Positions 43,479 through 52,272 of a stretch of 64,000 bases of DNA are shown piece after piece. The position numbers were made by a program, and so were the translations under genes. The stretch is from Bacillota bacterium (GTDB lineage Bacteria > Bacillota > Clostridia > Acetivibrionales > DSM-1351). Position 1 is the stretch's first letter; the number at the start of each line of letters is the position of its first letter. Location: contig JAEWMS010000063.1 of the NCBI GenBank assembly GCA_023393115.1, positions 77,879-141,878 of the forward strand, read 5' to 3'. The notes beneath the pieces were generated by a model. It saw only the letters and a program-made list of their open reading frames with translations, ran no database searches and had not been told where the DNA came from.

Positions 43479-43569
43479 AACGAGGCAATGCTAAGAAAAA
43501 GTTATCCGGCAGAAGATCCCTAGTTTAACTTATGGGTTATAAAAGGGTATCCAAAGTTTAGAGGTGAAT

Positions 43570-44154
43570 ATGTTAAATTACATTTGGATGGGATTACTTC
43601 TTATTGGTTTTACGGTGGGGATAGTAAATGGGAGAATTGACCAGGTTACAAAGGCTGCGATAGATTCGGCTCAATCAGCTGTTACTGTGTGCATAGGACT
43701 TCTTGGAGTAATGTGCCTTTGGACGGGTTTGATGAAAGTGGCCGAGAAAAGTGGCTTGGTTACAGGTATCAGCAGAATTATGCGGCCTGTTATGACTTTT
43801 CTGTACCCCGGAATACCGAAGGACCACCCGGCACTGGGAGCTATAGTAATGAACCTGGTTGCTAATTTCCTGGGGTTAGGAAATGCGGCCACCCCATTGG
43901 GAATCAAGGCTATGAATGAACTGCAGACACTGAATAAGGATAAGAAAACTGCTACTGATTCCATGTGTATGTTTCTGGTTATGAATACGGCCGCAATACA
44001 GCTGGTGCCTGCCAGCATAATAGCCTTGCGCACTGCCGAAGGCTCAAGAAAACCTGCTGAAATAATTGTCTGCATATGGATTGCATCAGTTTGCGCAACG
44101 ATAATGGGGATAATTGCAGCTAAGCTTTTATCGAAGGCATGGAATGACAATTAA
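43570..44154 (+). CDS. spmA: Spore maturation protein A
   Basis: Membrane protein of 194 residues with about four to five helices, needed for normal dehydration of the spore core. Family features are the N-terminal WMGLLLIGFTVGIVNGRID, the central block VMNLVANFLGLGNAATPLGI and MCMFLVMNTAAIQLVPASII. I use ATG 43570, with AGAGG five bases upstream; GTG 43564 overlaps the ribosome site. Length matches B. subtilis SpmA (about 196). spmB follows about 100 bp later after a small hairpin. Unlike B. subtilis, no dacB precedes the pair; here it is inserted between abrB and metG. Confidence 0.94.
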   Translation: MLNYIWMGLLLIGFTVGIVNGRIDQVTKAAIDSAQSAVTVCIGLLGVMCLWTGLMKVAEKSGLVTGISRIMRPVMTFLYPGIPKDHPALGAIVMNLVANFLGLGNAATPLGIKAMNELQTLNKDKKTATDSMCMFLVMNTAAIQLVPASIIALRTAEGSRKPAEIIVCIWIASVCATIMGIIAAKLLSKAWNDN

Positions 44155-44163
44155 TAATGAAAA

Positions 44164-44200
44164 GTGAATAGTTAAGAGTTACTATTCACCATTCACTATT
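44164..44200. repeat. Small inverted repeat between spmA and spmB
   Basis: GTGAATAGT (44164-44172) pairs with ACTATTCAC (44181-44189), and CACTATTC recurs at 44193-44200. There is no T-run, so it is not a standard terminator; it may be an RNA-stabilising hairpin or a relic of a short repeat. Confidence 0.5.
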
Positions 44201-44275
44201 CCTTATTCAATTGAAAGTACGGTAACAGCAATTCAATTAAGCACGGTGTAAAATGTGAGGTCAGACAAAAAAAAT

Positions 44276-44806
44276 ATGGGTATAATTAGACAAATATCAG
44301 ATTACGCCATACCGGCAATCTTCATTATAATAATACTTGCAGCAGTATTAAAGAAAGTTAAGGCATACGATTTATTTATAGAGGGTGCCAAGGACGGTAT
44401 AGAAACTGTAATAAAAATAATACCATCTCTGGTGGGACTATTAGTTGCTGTTGGAGTTTTCAAGGCCTCGGGGGCCCTTGACCTGCTTATACTTTTACTG
44501 CGTCCTGTGATAGATCTGCTGGGGATGCCACCTGAAGTTGCACCGCTTGCACTGCTTAGACCCATCTCAGGGAGTGCCTCTTTTGCTTTTGTTACCGAAA
44601 TTATCAAAGCTTTTGGGCCCGACACATACGAAGGTCGTGTGGCGGCTACTATGATGGGATCTACAGAGACGATTTTCTATACACTGGCAGTTTACTATGG
44701 CTCGGTTGGTGTGAAAAACATAAGATACACTTTGGTAGCGGCAATAATGGCCGACATTATCAGTGTAATCGCATCACTATGGGCTTGTCGCTTTATTTTC
44801 GGATAG
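44276..44806 (+). CDS. spmB: Spore maturation protein B
   Basis: Membrane partner of SpmA, 176 residues if started at ATG 44276, close to the B. subtilis length. Features: DYAIPAIFIIIILAAVLKKV, FIEGAKDGIETVIKIIPSLV, LALLRPISGSASFAFVTEII, and VAATMMGSTETIFYTLAVYY. An in-frame GTG at 44255 would add seven polar residues; neither start has a strong ribosome site, so the start is uncertain. It has a nucleoside-recognition-type (Gate) membrane domain. Together with SpmA it acts in spore core dehydration. The stop abuts the convergent stop of the terpene-synthase-like gene, with no gap. Confidence 0.93.
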   Translation: MGIIRQISDYAIPAIFIIIILAAVLKKVKAYDLFIEGAKDGIETVIKIIPSLVGLLVAVGVFKASGALDLLILLLRPVIDLLGMPPEVAPLALLRPISGSASFAFVTEIIKAFGPDTYEGRVAATMMGSTETIFYTLAVYYGSVGVKNIRYTLVAAIMADIISVIASLWACRFIFG

Positions 44807-45865
44807 CTAAAAATACTTTTTTGTCCTGAACAGGTTTATTACAGTAGTATAAATGAACATTCTTCTTCCGCCGGCCTTTGACAGAGCCTTGCTTGTAATG
44901 CTGTTCATACCCTCACTTGCCTTGGGGTGAGTAATGTATATACTTAATAGAAATTTAACAGCAGTATTTATATATCTGGAGTTTGAGGCCTTAAGTTTTG
45001 AGGCTTTATTGATAAAGAAAATCAGTCGTTCCTCATATTCCTTTAAATTTTCATAATAAAAATCGTAGTTAATATTACCGGAATATAAATCATCATTATA
45101 ATTAATATAGCCCTCAAGAATTTTATGGATGCAACAGACCCAGGGAAAAAATGAATTGTTCAAAGTTTCAGCATTTTGCTCCGTCAGGTCTGGAATAGTG
45201 GCTAAGGAAAGCAGGAACTGAATACTTAATGTGGAATCAATTGCCATACAGAACTCCCAGCTGGAAAGGTCGGGATACTTCTGACCGTGGGCAGAACTCC
45301 AGTTAATTAAGTTCACTTCCTTGGTATTGTCATCCGAGGAGAACTTTGTTACCTGCAAATCAATGAAAAGTGCCAGAAAGGCTGATATCTGGTCACGTAC
45401 TACATGGTAGGACGGAAGCGACAACACCTTCTGCCGGCACTTTTCTACAAGTATCATTAAATAGCCGCTGTCATCCTTGGACGGGAAAAAGGTGAAGTAG
45501 TTTTCATATGAATCACTTCGCAGATTCAAGGCATCTTTTAATGAGGAAAATATCAGTCTGACAAAGGCTTCAGTACAGGTAGAATTTCGCGAGCATAGTG
45601 TGTTAAGGTACTGGGCGATAGCTTGAAACGAAGAAACCACATCTGCAGCAATTGGGATATTTATACCCGGATACAGCATACATATGGAGGAGACTGCTGC
45701 ATCAAACTTGTTTTTCTCAAGAGCTTCCCGGGAGGCTGATTTGATGGACAACTTTTTTATACGTTTCGAATATTTATGACATTCCTTGAGTCTATTATCT
45801 ACCACGGGGTAGATGTATTTGCTAAAAATCCGATAATATCCTACACCTTTTATAATACTAATCAT
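44807..45865 (-). CDS. YtpB-like terpene synthase (DUF2600)
   Basis: Helical protein of 352 residues in the DUF2600 family, whose B. subtilis member YtpB is tetraprenyl-beta-curcumene synthase, a large-type terpene synthase without the usual DDxxD. Matching blocks are AIAQYLNTLCSRNS near residue 87 (in place of the YLDNLCDR motif), and FPWVCCIHKILEGYINYNDD near residue 237, a conserved late helix. The predicted product would be a C35-type terpene. No clear promoter seen. It converges on spmB. In Bacillus, YtpB products feed SqhC to make sporulenes in spores, so a sporulation link is plausible; this is inference from family and position. Confidence 0.8.
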   Translation of the reverse strand: MISIIKGVGYYRIFSKYIYPVVDNRLKECHKYSKRIKKLSIKSASREALEKNKFDAAVSSICMLYPGINIPIAADVVSSFQAIAQYLNTLCSRNSTCTEAFVRLIFSSLKDALNLRSDSYENYFTFFPSKDDSGYLMILVEKCRQKVLSLPSYHVVRDQISAFLALFIDLQVTKFSSDDNTKEVNLINWSSAHGQKYPDLSSWEFCMAIDSTLSIQFLLSLATIPDLTEQNAETLNNSFFPWVCCIHKILEGYINYNDDLYSGNINYDFYYENLKEYEERLIFFINKASKLKASNSRYINTAVKFLLSIYITHPKASEGMNSITSKALSKAGGRRMFIYTTVINLFRTKKYF

Positions 45866-46123
45866 ATTGGAAAAACCTTTCGTTTTATTAAAACATATTA
45901 TCCTGCTTCCAACTACCGATTACTGTCTACAAAAAGCTGACTTCTGACCCCTGGCTGCTCTAGAAATATTCTCCTTGAAAAAATGAAAACAAATATGTAT
46001 AGTAGTAATGAGTACTACCTATAAAATTATACCATGTTAGGGAACAATTATTTATATAAAACAATAATAAAATTATATCTTTTTTTGCATATATTGCAAT
46101 TATTGTTCAAATGAGGAGGAAAT

Positions 46124-48148
46124 ATGTCTAAAAAAACCTATTATATTTCAACACCTATCTATTACCCAAGTGGAAAGCTACACATAGGACATTCATATAC
46201 AACTGTTGCAGCCGATGCAGTATCCAGATATAAGAGGCTGAAGGGCTACGATGTAATGTTTTTGACCGGAACTGATGAACATGGTCAGAAAATACAGAGA
46301 AAAGCCGAAGAAAAGGGAATAACTCCAAAGCAGTATGTTGATGAAATTGTTTCAGGCATTAAGGACCTTTGGAAGCTAATGAAGATAACCAATGACAAGT
46401 TTATTAGAACAACTGACGACGAGCATGTGGCAGCTGTTCAAAAAATATTTAAGAAGCTGTACGATCAGGGTGACATTTACAAAAGTGAATACGAAGGCTG
46501 GTACTGTACCCCATGTGAATCCTTCTGGACAAAGACTCAGCTGGTGGACGGGAAATGCCCTGACTGCGGACGTGAAGTAGAACTCACAAAAGAGGAAAGC
46601 TATTTCTTCAGACTTTCAAAATATCAGGATAGACTTATAAAGCATATTGAGGAAAATCCTGATTTTATTCAGCCTGTTTCACGTCAGAATGAAATGCTCA
46701 ACAATTTCCTGAGACCGGGGCTTGAGGATATTGCCGTATCCAGAACCACCTTCAACTGGGGGGTTCCGGTATCCTTTGATGGAAAGCATGTGGTATATGT
46801 ATGGATAGATGCATTGTCTAATTACATTACTGCTCTGGGTTACTCGGCACAGGATGATTCACTGTTCGAAAAATATTGGCCTGCTGATGTTCACCTTGTT
46901 GGAAAGGAAATAGTAAGATTCCACACTATAATTTGGCCTGCAATGCTTATGGCCCTCGGGTTGCCTCTTCCCAAGCAGGTATACGGACATGGTTGGTTGC
47001 TCCTTGAAGGCGGTAAAATGTCAAAATCAAAGGGTAATGTTGTTGACCCTCAGATATTGGTAGACAAATACGGACTTGACGCAATAAGATACTTCCTGCT
47101 TAGAGAAGTTCCCTTCGGATCAGACGGTGTATTCTCTAATGAAGCACTTATAAACCGTATAAATTCCGATTTAGCAAATGACCTTGGAAATCTGGTAAGC
47201 AGAACTGTGGCTATGATAGATAAATACTTTGGAGGAGCAATTCCTGCAAATAGGGTTTCAGGTGAATTTGACAGCGATCTTATCGGACTTGTAAGAGAAA
47301 CTCCCGGAAAAGTTGAAGAACTTTTGGATAAACTGCAGTTTAGTACTGCGCTGACCGAAATATGGAGAGCAGTTTCTAGAACAAATAAATATATTGATGA
47401 AACTATGCCCTGGGTTTTGGCCAAGGATGAAGCAAACAGTCCAAGACTGGCTCAGGTAATGTACAATCTTGCCGAAAGTTTAAGAATTATTGCAATTCTT
47501 ATACAACCATTTATGCCTGAAACACCTGAAAAAATTTGGAACCAGCTGGGTATAACCGACAGAAGTCTTGTAGAATGGGAAAAAGCCAAAGAGTGGGGAG
47601 TATATCCTGTAGGAGCAAGTGTAAATAAGGGAGAGGTTATCTTTCCTAGAATAGATTTGAAAAAGGAACTGGAAGAGATTGATAAAATGGCCGAAAAGGC
47701 CTCAGAAGCTGCCAGGGCTGTTGAAGCTGAAAAGCTAAAAGAAACACAGAAATCCAGCAATTCAGATAAAGCTCAGGGAGCTGAAAAACAGACTGGCGAG
47801 CAGGCTGTAGACGAAGCAAATGCCAACCTGATAACCATTGACGATTTTGCCAAGGTAGAACTCAGGGTTGCAAAAGTGCTGGAGGCAGAAAAGGTTGAAA
47901 AGGCCGATAAACTCCTAAAAATACAGCTGCAGGTTGGTGGTGAGGTCAGACAGGTTGTATCTGGTATAGCTAAATACTACACACCGGAAGAAATGGTAGG
48001 AAAGACTTTGATACTGGTAGCAAACCTCAAACCTGCGAAGCTCAGAGGTATTGAATCCCAAGGCATGATACTTGCGGCTTCAGATGAAAACGGACTGTCT
48101 CTGGTAACTTTGGATAAGGACATGCCAAGTGGAGCTCAGGTGAGGTGA
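46124..48148 (+). CDS. metG: Methionyl-tRNA synthetase
   Basis: Class I aminoacyl-tRNA synthetase of 674 residues charging tRNA-Met. HIGH motif in YYPSGKLHIGHSYTT near residue 20; zinc module with CTPCESFW and CPDCGR; KMSKS signature in EGGKMSKSKGNVVD near residue 300; anticodon-binding helical domain to about residue 510. A charged Ala/Glu linker leads to a C-terminal EMAP-type tRNA-binding domain (FAKVELRVAKVLEAEKV) of about 100 residues. ATG follows GAGGAGG. No T-box or S-box is seen in the 258-bp upstream region. tatD follows 4 bp later, as in B. subtilis metS-yabD. Confidence 0.97.
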   Translation: MSKKTYYISTPIYYPSGKLHIGHSYTTVAADAVSRYKRLKGYDVMFLTGTDEHGQKIQRKAEEKGITPKQYVDEIVSGIKDLWKLMKITNDKFIRTTDDEHVAAVQKIFKKLYDQGDIYKSEYEGWYCTPCESFWTKTQLVDGKCPDCGREVELTKEESYFFRLSKYQDRLIKHIEENPDFIQPVSRQNEMLNNFLRPGLEDIAVSRTTFNWGVPVSFDGKHVVYVWIDALSNYITALGYSAQDDSLFEKYWPADVHLVGKEIVRFHTIIWPAMLMALGLPLPKQVYGHGWLLLEGGKMSKSKGNVVDPQILVDKYGLDAIRYFLLREVPFGSDGVFSNEALINRINSDLANDLGNLVSRTVAMIDKYFGGAIPANRVSGEFDSDLIGLVRETPGKVEELLDKLQFSTALTEIWRAVSRTNKYIDETMPWVLAKDEANSPRLAQVMYNLAESLRIIAILIQPFMPETPEKIWNQLGITDRSLVEWEKAKEWGVYPVGASVNKGEVIFPRIDLKKELEEIDKMAEKASEAARAVEAEKLKETQKSSNSDKAQGAEKQTGEQAVDEANANLITIDDFAKVELRVAKVLEAEKVEKADKLLKIQLQVGGEVRQVVSGIAKYYTPEEMVGKTLILVANLKPAKLRGIESQGMILAASDENGLSLVTLDKDMPSGAQVR

Positions 48149-48152
48149 TAAT

Positions 48153-48920
48153 TTGATTTTTGACACACATGCACACTATGATGACGAGCGCTTTGACGAA
48201 GATAGAGATGCTTTGTTAAAGCAGCTTCATCAGGATGGAATCTCATATATATTAAATGCCGGTGCAAGTCCCGAATCCCTTGAGACTTGTATTGAATTAT
48301 CCGAAAAATATCCGTTTATTTATGCTTCACTTGGAATACATCCCCATGATGCAGATAAGATGAACGAGGACTTAATAAACAGAATAAGAAACCTGTCTAA
48401 AAACGAAAAAGTTGTAGCTATTGGTGAAATCGGTCTGGATTACTATTATGACAATTCACCGAGAGATATTCAAAAATACTGGTTTGAAAGGCAGATAGAA
48501 CTTGCAAAGGAATTGAAGCTGCCAATAATAATTCATGACAGGGATGCCCATGAGGACACAATAAATATTCTCAAGAAGACCGATGCAAAACAGGTGGGAG
48601 GAATATTTCATTGCTTCACAGGTAGCGCCCAGATGGCTTTGGACATGATCAAGCTGAACCTGTATATCGCTATAGGCGGCCCTGTTACCTTTAAAAATGC
48701 CAGAAAAACAATTGAAGTTGTAGACGCTGTTCCTCTGGAGAAGCTTTTGGTGGAAACAGATAGTCCCTATCTTTCACCGGAGCCCTATCGGGGAAAACGA
48801 AACAACTCAGGCTATCTGGTTCACGTTATTCGAAAAATTGCTGAAATTAAGGGAATAAGTGAGTCTGAAGTTGCTGAGGCAACGTTGGCAAATGCGAAGA
48901 AGGTATTCGGATTGAAATAA
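48153..48920 (+). CDS. TatD-family metal-dependent hydrolase (DNase)
   Basis: TIM-barrel metal hydrolase of 255 residues, YabD/TatD family. Metal ligands: FDTHAHYDDERFDEDRD at the N-terminus, AIGEIGLDYYYD near residue 90, IIHDRDAHEDT near 125, GGIFHCFTGS near 150, and VETDSPYLSPEPYRGKRN near 201. It starts at TTG 48153 with GAGGTGAT upstream inside the end of metG; the genes are almost overlapping and coexpressed. Members act as 3'-5' DNases or D-aminoacyl-tRNA deacylases; which applies here is unknown. A 12-bp hairpin follows the stop. Confidence 0.94.
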   Translation: MIFDTHAHYDDERFDEDRDALLKQLHQDGISYILNAGASPESLETCIELSEKYPFIYASLGIHPHDADKMNEDLINRIRNLSKNEKVVAIGEIGLDYYYDNSPRDIQKYWFERQIELAKELKLPIIIHDRDAHEDTINILKKTDAKQVGGIFHCFTGSAQMALDMIKLNLYIAIGGPVTFKNARKTIEVVDAVPLEKLLVETDSPYLSPEPYRGKRNNSGYLVHVIRKIAEIKGISESEVAEATLANAKKVFGLK

Positions 48921-48951
48921 ACAGGTTACAGATGATTATTCTGTAACCTGT
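48921..48951 (+). terminator. Hairpin after tatD
   Basis: Perfect 12-bp stem ACAGGTTACAGA / TCTGTAACCTGT (48921-48932 with 48940-48951), 7-nt loop, directly after the stop. No T-run follows, so termination may be weak or the hairpin may protect the metG-tatD mRNA 3' end. Confidence 0.6.
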
Positions 48952-49012
48952 AAGATATCAAATGAACGGATGCGTTATAATAAGTCTTATTTGATTCTTA
49001 AGGAGAGGAATT

Positions 49013-49711
49013 ATGAAAAAGTTTATTATTGTCGTCGTTTTTATATTTCTGATCGCAATACTTATTTCCTTCAATTATCTGTTGTGGGACAGGGAAAAGC
49101 AGCTGGCCAACTACCAGGATTTGAGTAATGCCAAGAATCTTAGCATAGATACTCTGGGTGAGAAGATCAATAATCTGGATAAGCAGAATAAGGAACTCAC
49201 AGAGAGGATAGCCAACCTGGAAAAAGAGAATGCAGACTTAAAAGTGGAGAGTTTCAAGCTTGAGTCTGAGAACCATGAAGTCAAACAGACACTTGAAGCA
49301 AAAGACAAGCTCATTGCCATGTTCAAGGGTTATATTGACACCGAACCAATGGAAAGTGTTATAAAAAAATGGGCTGAAGCCGTTAACTCAAAAAATTATA
49401 AGGCAGCCCAGAATCATATTATCAAAACCTCTACAGATGAAATTTTAAATAACGAGGAAAAATTCAAACAAACATATCAAAATGAACTGAAAACATTAAC
49501 AATCAAGTCTTCCAAGCTTTACACAGAATTAGACGATGATGAGCATCTTACTAAAATTCAGTTTCAGGTAGTATTTGAGGTTTCTAAGCCGGAAACTTCA
49601 GAGAAGCAGGAAGTCATCTTTAAGAGCGGAGAAAACACAAAATACATAACCATGGAATTTGATGCACAAGCAGGTGAATGGTGTATTTCCGAACTGTCTG
49701 ATAAGCCCTGA
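49013..49711 (+). CDS. Membrane-anchored coiled-coil protein, unknown function
   Basis: Protein of 232 residues that I do not recognise as a named family. It has one N-terminal membrane helix (IIVVVFIFLIAILISFNYLL, residues 4-23) with the rest outside or as a lipid-anchored domain. A coiled coil follows, roughly residues 40-100, rich in Leu/Glu/Lys/Asn heptads (KINNLDKQNKELTERIANLE). A C-terminal alpha/beta domain of ~120 residues (VIKKWAEAVNSKNYKAAQNH) is similar in feel to NTF2/DUF4878-like folds. ATG has GGAGAGG upstream. It lies alone between tatD and the yabE-like gene, where Bacillus has no counterpart. Role unknown. Confidence 0.75.
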   Translation: MKKFIIVVVFIFLIAILISFNYLLWDREKQLANYQDLSNAKNLSIDTLGEKINNLDKQNKELTERIANLEKENADLKVESFKLESENHEVKQTLEAKDKLIAMFKGYIDTEPMESVIKKWAEAVNSKNYKAAQNHIIKTSTDEILNNEEKFKQTYQNELKTLTIKSSKLYTELDDDEHLTKIQFQVVFEVSKPETSEKQEVIFKSGENTKYITMEFDAQAGEWCISELSDKP

Positions 49712-49905
49712 GCAAGGATTTGAGGCTGTCTTCTGTCATAAATACCGGTACCGAATAATATACTAAAATCCAGTTAATAATTGTAAATAAGGGATTGATT
49801 TGGTAATTAAATTGGCATTTCTAGGCAATAAATTTGACAAAATTATACGCTTAGAATAAAATAGTCACAGTCCCTTTGAATATTTCTAACAGGAGGTTAG
49901 TATTA

Positions 49906-51018
49906 ATGATACCGATTGCGAAGAATATTAAAAGGTATTTTTCACAAATAAATTTTCGCGCTCTGGCCTTAAAAAAGCACGGAAATTTATTAAAAATCAG
50001 AACATTGGATATTGCAATCATTTGTTTTGCCGTTGTTATATCCGTTACTGCGGGGTTTTTTGTATTTAATGGGTTGAACAGACACGTAGTAATCAACGAC
50101 AATGGACATGAGGTTGCAGTAAAGACAATGAGAACAACAGTAGGGGAGGTACTAGAGCAGACAGGCATAAATGTCAGGGTTGAGGACTATATTAACATGC
50201 CGTTTGACTCGAAGCTCGCAAGATTACAGGAAAATCGAATAGAGATAAAAAGAGCTGTACCTGTTTCAATTCAAGTGGATGGGAAGGAACTGGAGGTAAG
50301 AACCTATAAGGATACTGTCAGAGAGGTACTAAACGACAACGCTATAAGCGTCGATGAAAATGACAAATTCGTCGGGTCTCAATTGGGAGACAAAATTGTA
50401 TCTAATATGAACATTTCTATTATTCGTGTGGAGGAAAAGACAGTAACAGAGACACATCCCATACCATTTAAGACAATTACCAAAGACAACAACAGGCTAA
50501 ACAAAGGAACAAAAAATACAGTTAGACAAGGTAAAGAAGGCGTTAGAGAAAAAACGTACAGTGTAGTTTATGAGAATGGAAAGCAGATCGCTAAACAATT
50601 AATCAAGGATATTGTTGCATCAAATCCGCTAGATATGATTGTTGAAGTCGGTACGGTTTTAAACTACGAGACATCCAGGGGTGATACATTAAGGTATTCA
50701 AAGGTGATGGATATGAAGGCTACTTCGTATACAGCATCGTTCGCCGATACCGGGAAGCATCCCGGAGACCCGGGCTTTGGAATTACAGCCACCGGTGTAA
50801 AGGCTAAAAGAGGAATTATAGCAGTAGACCCCCGAGTGATTCCGCTTGGAACCAGAGTTTATGTAGAGGTTCCCGGAGCTGCGCCTGACTATGGATATGC
50901 AGTTGCAGCTGACGTTGGAGGAGCAATTAAAGGTAACAAGATAGACGTGTACCTTGATTCCAGTGGAGCGGTTGACGCATGGGGAGTAAAAAAAGTAAAA
51001 GTTTATATACTGAAATGA
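49906..51018 (+). CDS. YabE-like cell-wall protein (DUF348, G5, 3D domains)
   Basis: Surface protein of 370 residues. A membrane helix lies at residues ~35-55 (LDIAIICFAVVISVTAGFFV). Two DUF348 repeats follow (VAVKTMRTTVGEVLEQTGIN; LEVRTYKDTVREVLNDNAIS), then a G5 domain. The C-terminal 3D domain has MKATSYTASFADTG, then TGVKAKRGIIAVDPRVIPLG and the Asp-rich end AADVGGAIKGNKIDVYLD. Three conserved Asp define the domain, which resembles lytic transglycosylase MltA cores. Related to Rpf-like/Sps resuscitation proteins and B. subtilis YabE. ATG 49906 follows AGGAGG. It is placed between tatD and rsmA as in B. subtilis, but rnmV is missing. Confidence 0.92.
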   Translation: MIPIAKNIKRYFSQINFRALALKKHGNLLKIRTLDIAIICFAVVISVTAGFFVFNGLNRHVVINDNGHEVAVKTMRTTVGEVLEQTGINVRVEDYINMPFDSKLARLQENRIEIKRAVPVSIQVDGKELEVRTYKDTVREVLNDNAISVDENDKFVGSQLGDKIVSNMNISIIRVEEKTVTETHPIPFKTITKDNNRLNKGTKNTVRQGKEGVREKTYSVVYENGKQIAKQLIKDIVASNPLDMIVEVGTVLNYETSRGDTLRYSKVMDMKATSYTASFADTGKHPGDPGFGITATGVKAKRGIIAVDPRVIPLGTRVYVEVPGAAPDYGYAVAADVGGAIKGNKIDVYLDSSGAVDAWGVKKVKVYILK

Positions 51019-51067
51019 TGTAGTATTTTTTGGTATGTAAACAAATAAAAGTATTAAAGGGACTGTT

Positions 51068-51100
51068 TGAGCTGATCCGATTACCGGGTCAGCTCATTTT
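51068..51100 (+). terminator. Terminator after yabE-like gene
   Basis: A 12-bp stem with one wobble (51068-51079 with 51085-51096; TGAGCTGATCCG and CGGGTCAGCTCA), 5-nt loop, then TTTT. It separates the yabE-like gene from rsmA. Confidence 0.82.
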
Positions 51101-51234
51101 CTTTGTAATATAGGAACTTAATGTCAATAACCTAATCACCATTTTTATTTGTGGATATTGTTGCTTATCAGAAGATTTTGGGTTAGATTTAGGATATAAT
51201 ATATATATAATCACTCAAATTTTAAGGAGATATA

Positions 51235-52095
51235 ATGACTAGAAACAATACACTGGACGTTATTAAGAAGCACAACCTGAGGTTAACTAAGTCCCTTGGT
51301 CAGAACTTTCTGAATGATGATAACGTTGTAAAAAAAATAGTTGATGCTGCAGACCTGGATAAGGAAACTCTGGTTTTGGAAATTGGACCTGGTATCGGAA
51401 GCATGACCCGTGAACTTGCTCAAAGGGCTGCCGGGGTTGCTGCAATAGAAATTGATAGGCATTTGATACCTGCGCTGCATGACAATTTAAGTGACTATTC
51501 AAACATTGACATAATAAATAATGATGTTATGAAAGCAGATGTTGCTGCCATAATATCTGAATATATAGTTAAGTATAGTGCTAAGTCAGTAAAAGTAGTT
51601 GCAAATTTACCCTACTATATTACTACTCCAATAATTATGAGATTCCTGGAGGAAGTTTCAGGAATTGATGCTATGATATTTATGGTACAGAAGGAAGTGG
51701 CTCAAAGGATGGTTTCGGGGCCGGGTACAAAGGATTACGGGGCTCTGTCGGTTGCTGTTCAATTTTATTGCAAACCCCAAATTATATTTGATGTACCTCC
51801 TCACTGCTTCATTCCGCAACCTGAGGTACATTCTACCATAATCAGACTGGACATATTAAAAGAGCCATCCGTAAAGGTTGATAACAAGGATCTATACTTC
51901 AGAATTGTTAAGGCTTCCTTCGGTCAGAGAAGGAAAACTCTGGTGAACGGCCTTTCAAATGCAGGCTTCCTGAAAAAGGATAAGGAACAGCTTAAGCAAA
52001 TATTAGAGGATATGGGTTTGAAAGAAAACGTCAGAGGAGAAGTATTGTCAGTACAGCAGTTTGGCGAACTGTCAAACCTTCTGTTAAAAGACTAA
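51235..52095 (+). CDS. rsmA: 16S rRNA A1518/A1519 dimethyltransferase
   Basis: Dimethylates two adjacent adenosines near the 3' end of 16S rRNA (KsgA). 286 residues. SAM-binding motifs: SLGQNFLNDDNVVKKIVDA, VLEIGPGIGSMTRELAQRA near residue 47, and VVANLPYYITTPIIMRF near residue 122 with the NLPY catalytic motif. The C-terminal helical domain includes SFGQRRKTLVNGLS near residue 226. ATG follows AAGGAGATATA. AT-rich upstream stretch holds TATAAT near 51196. In B. subtilis rnmV lies just before it; here the space contains no gene. Assignment is firm. Confidence 0.97.
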   Translation: MTRNNTLDVIKKHNLRLTKSLGQNFLNDDNVVKKIVDAADLDKETLVLEIGPGIGSMTRELAQRAAGVAAIEIDRHLIPALHDNLSDYSNIDIINNDVMKADVAAIISEYIVKYSAKSVKVVANLPYYITTPIIMRFLEEVSGIDAMIFMVQKEVAQRMVSGPGTKDYGALSVAVQFYCKPQIIFDVPPHCFIPQPEVHSTIIRLDILKEPSVKVDNKDLYFRIVKASFGQRRKTLVNGLSNAGFLKKDKEQLKQILEDMGLKENVRGEVLSVQQFGELSNLLLKD

Positions 52096-52165
52096 ATCAG
52101 GAAGATGTTCGAAATACCATGATGTATGTTGATAAATAAGCCTATGGTAAATAAGACTATGATTA

Positions 52166-52202
52166 ATAAGACTATTGTTAAAAAGATAGTCTTATTTTTT
52201 TA
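52166..52202 (+). terminator. rsmA terminator, built from a tandem repeat
   Basis: Stem ATAAGACTAT / ATAGTCTTAT (52166-52175 with 52186-52195) followed by TTTTTTT. The 5' arm is the last of three near-identical copies of AATAAGaCTATg (52136, 52150, 52165), about 15 bp apart. Confidence 0.82.
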
Positions 52203-52272
52203 TGCTCTTCATATACTTTAATGTTAAGGTTACCAGTACCTTTCAAAAAAACACAAAAGGAGAATCTTTGCC

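Noticed and set aside
45866..46123. T-box or S-box leader upstream of metG
   Set aside because: No T-box sequence (TGGNACCGCG-like) or SAM aptamer pattern is present; only a small inverted repeat near 45995-46024.
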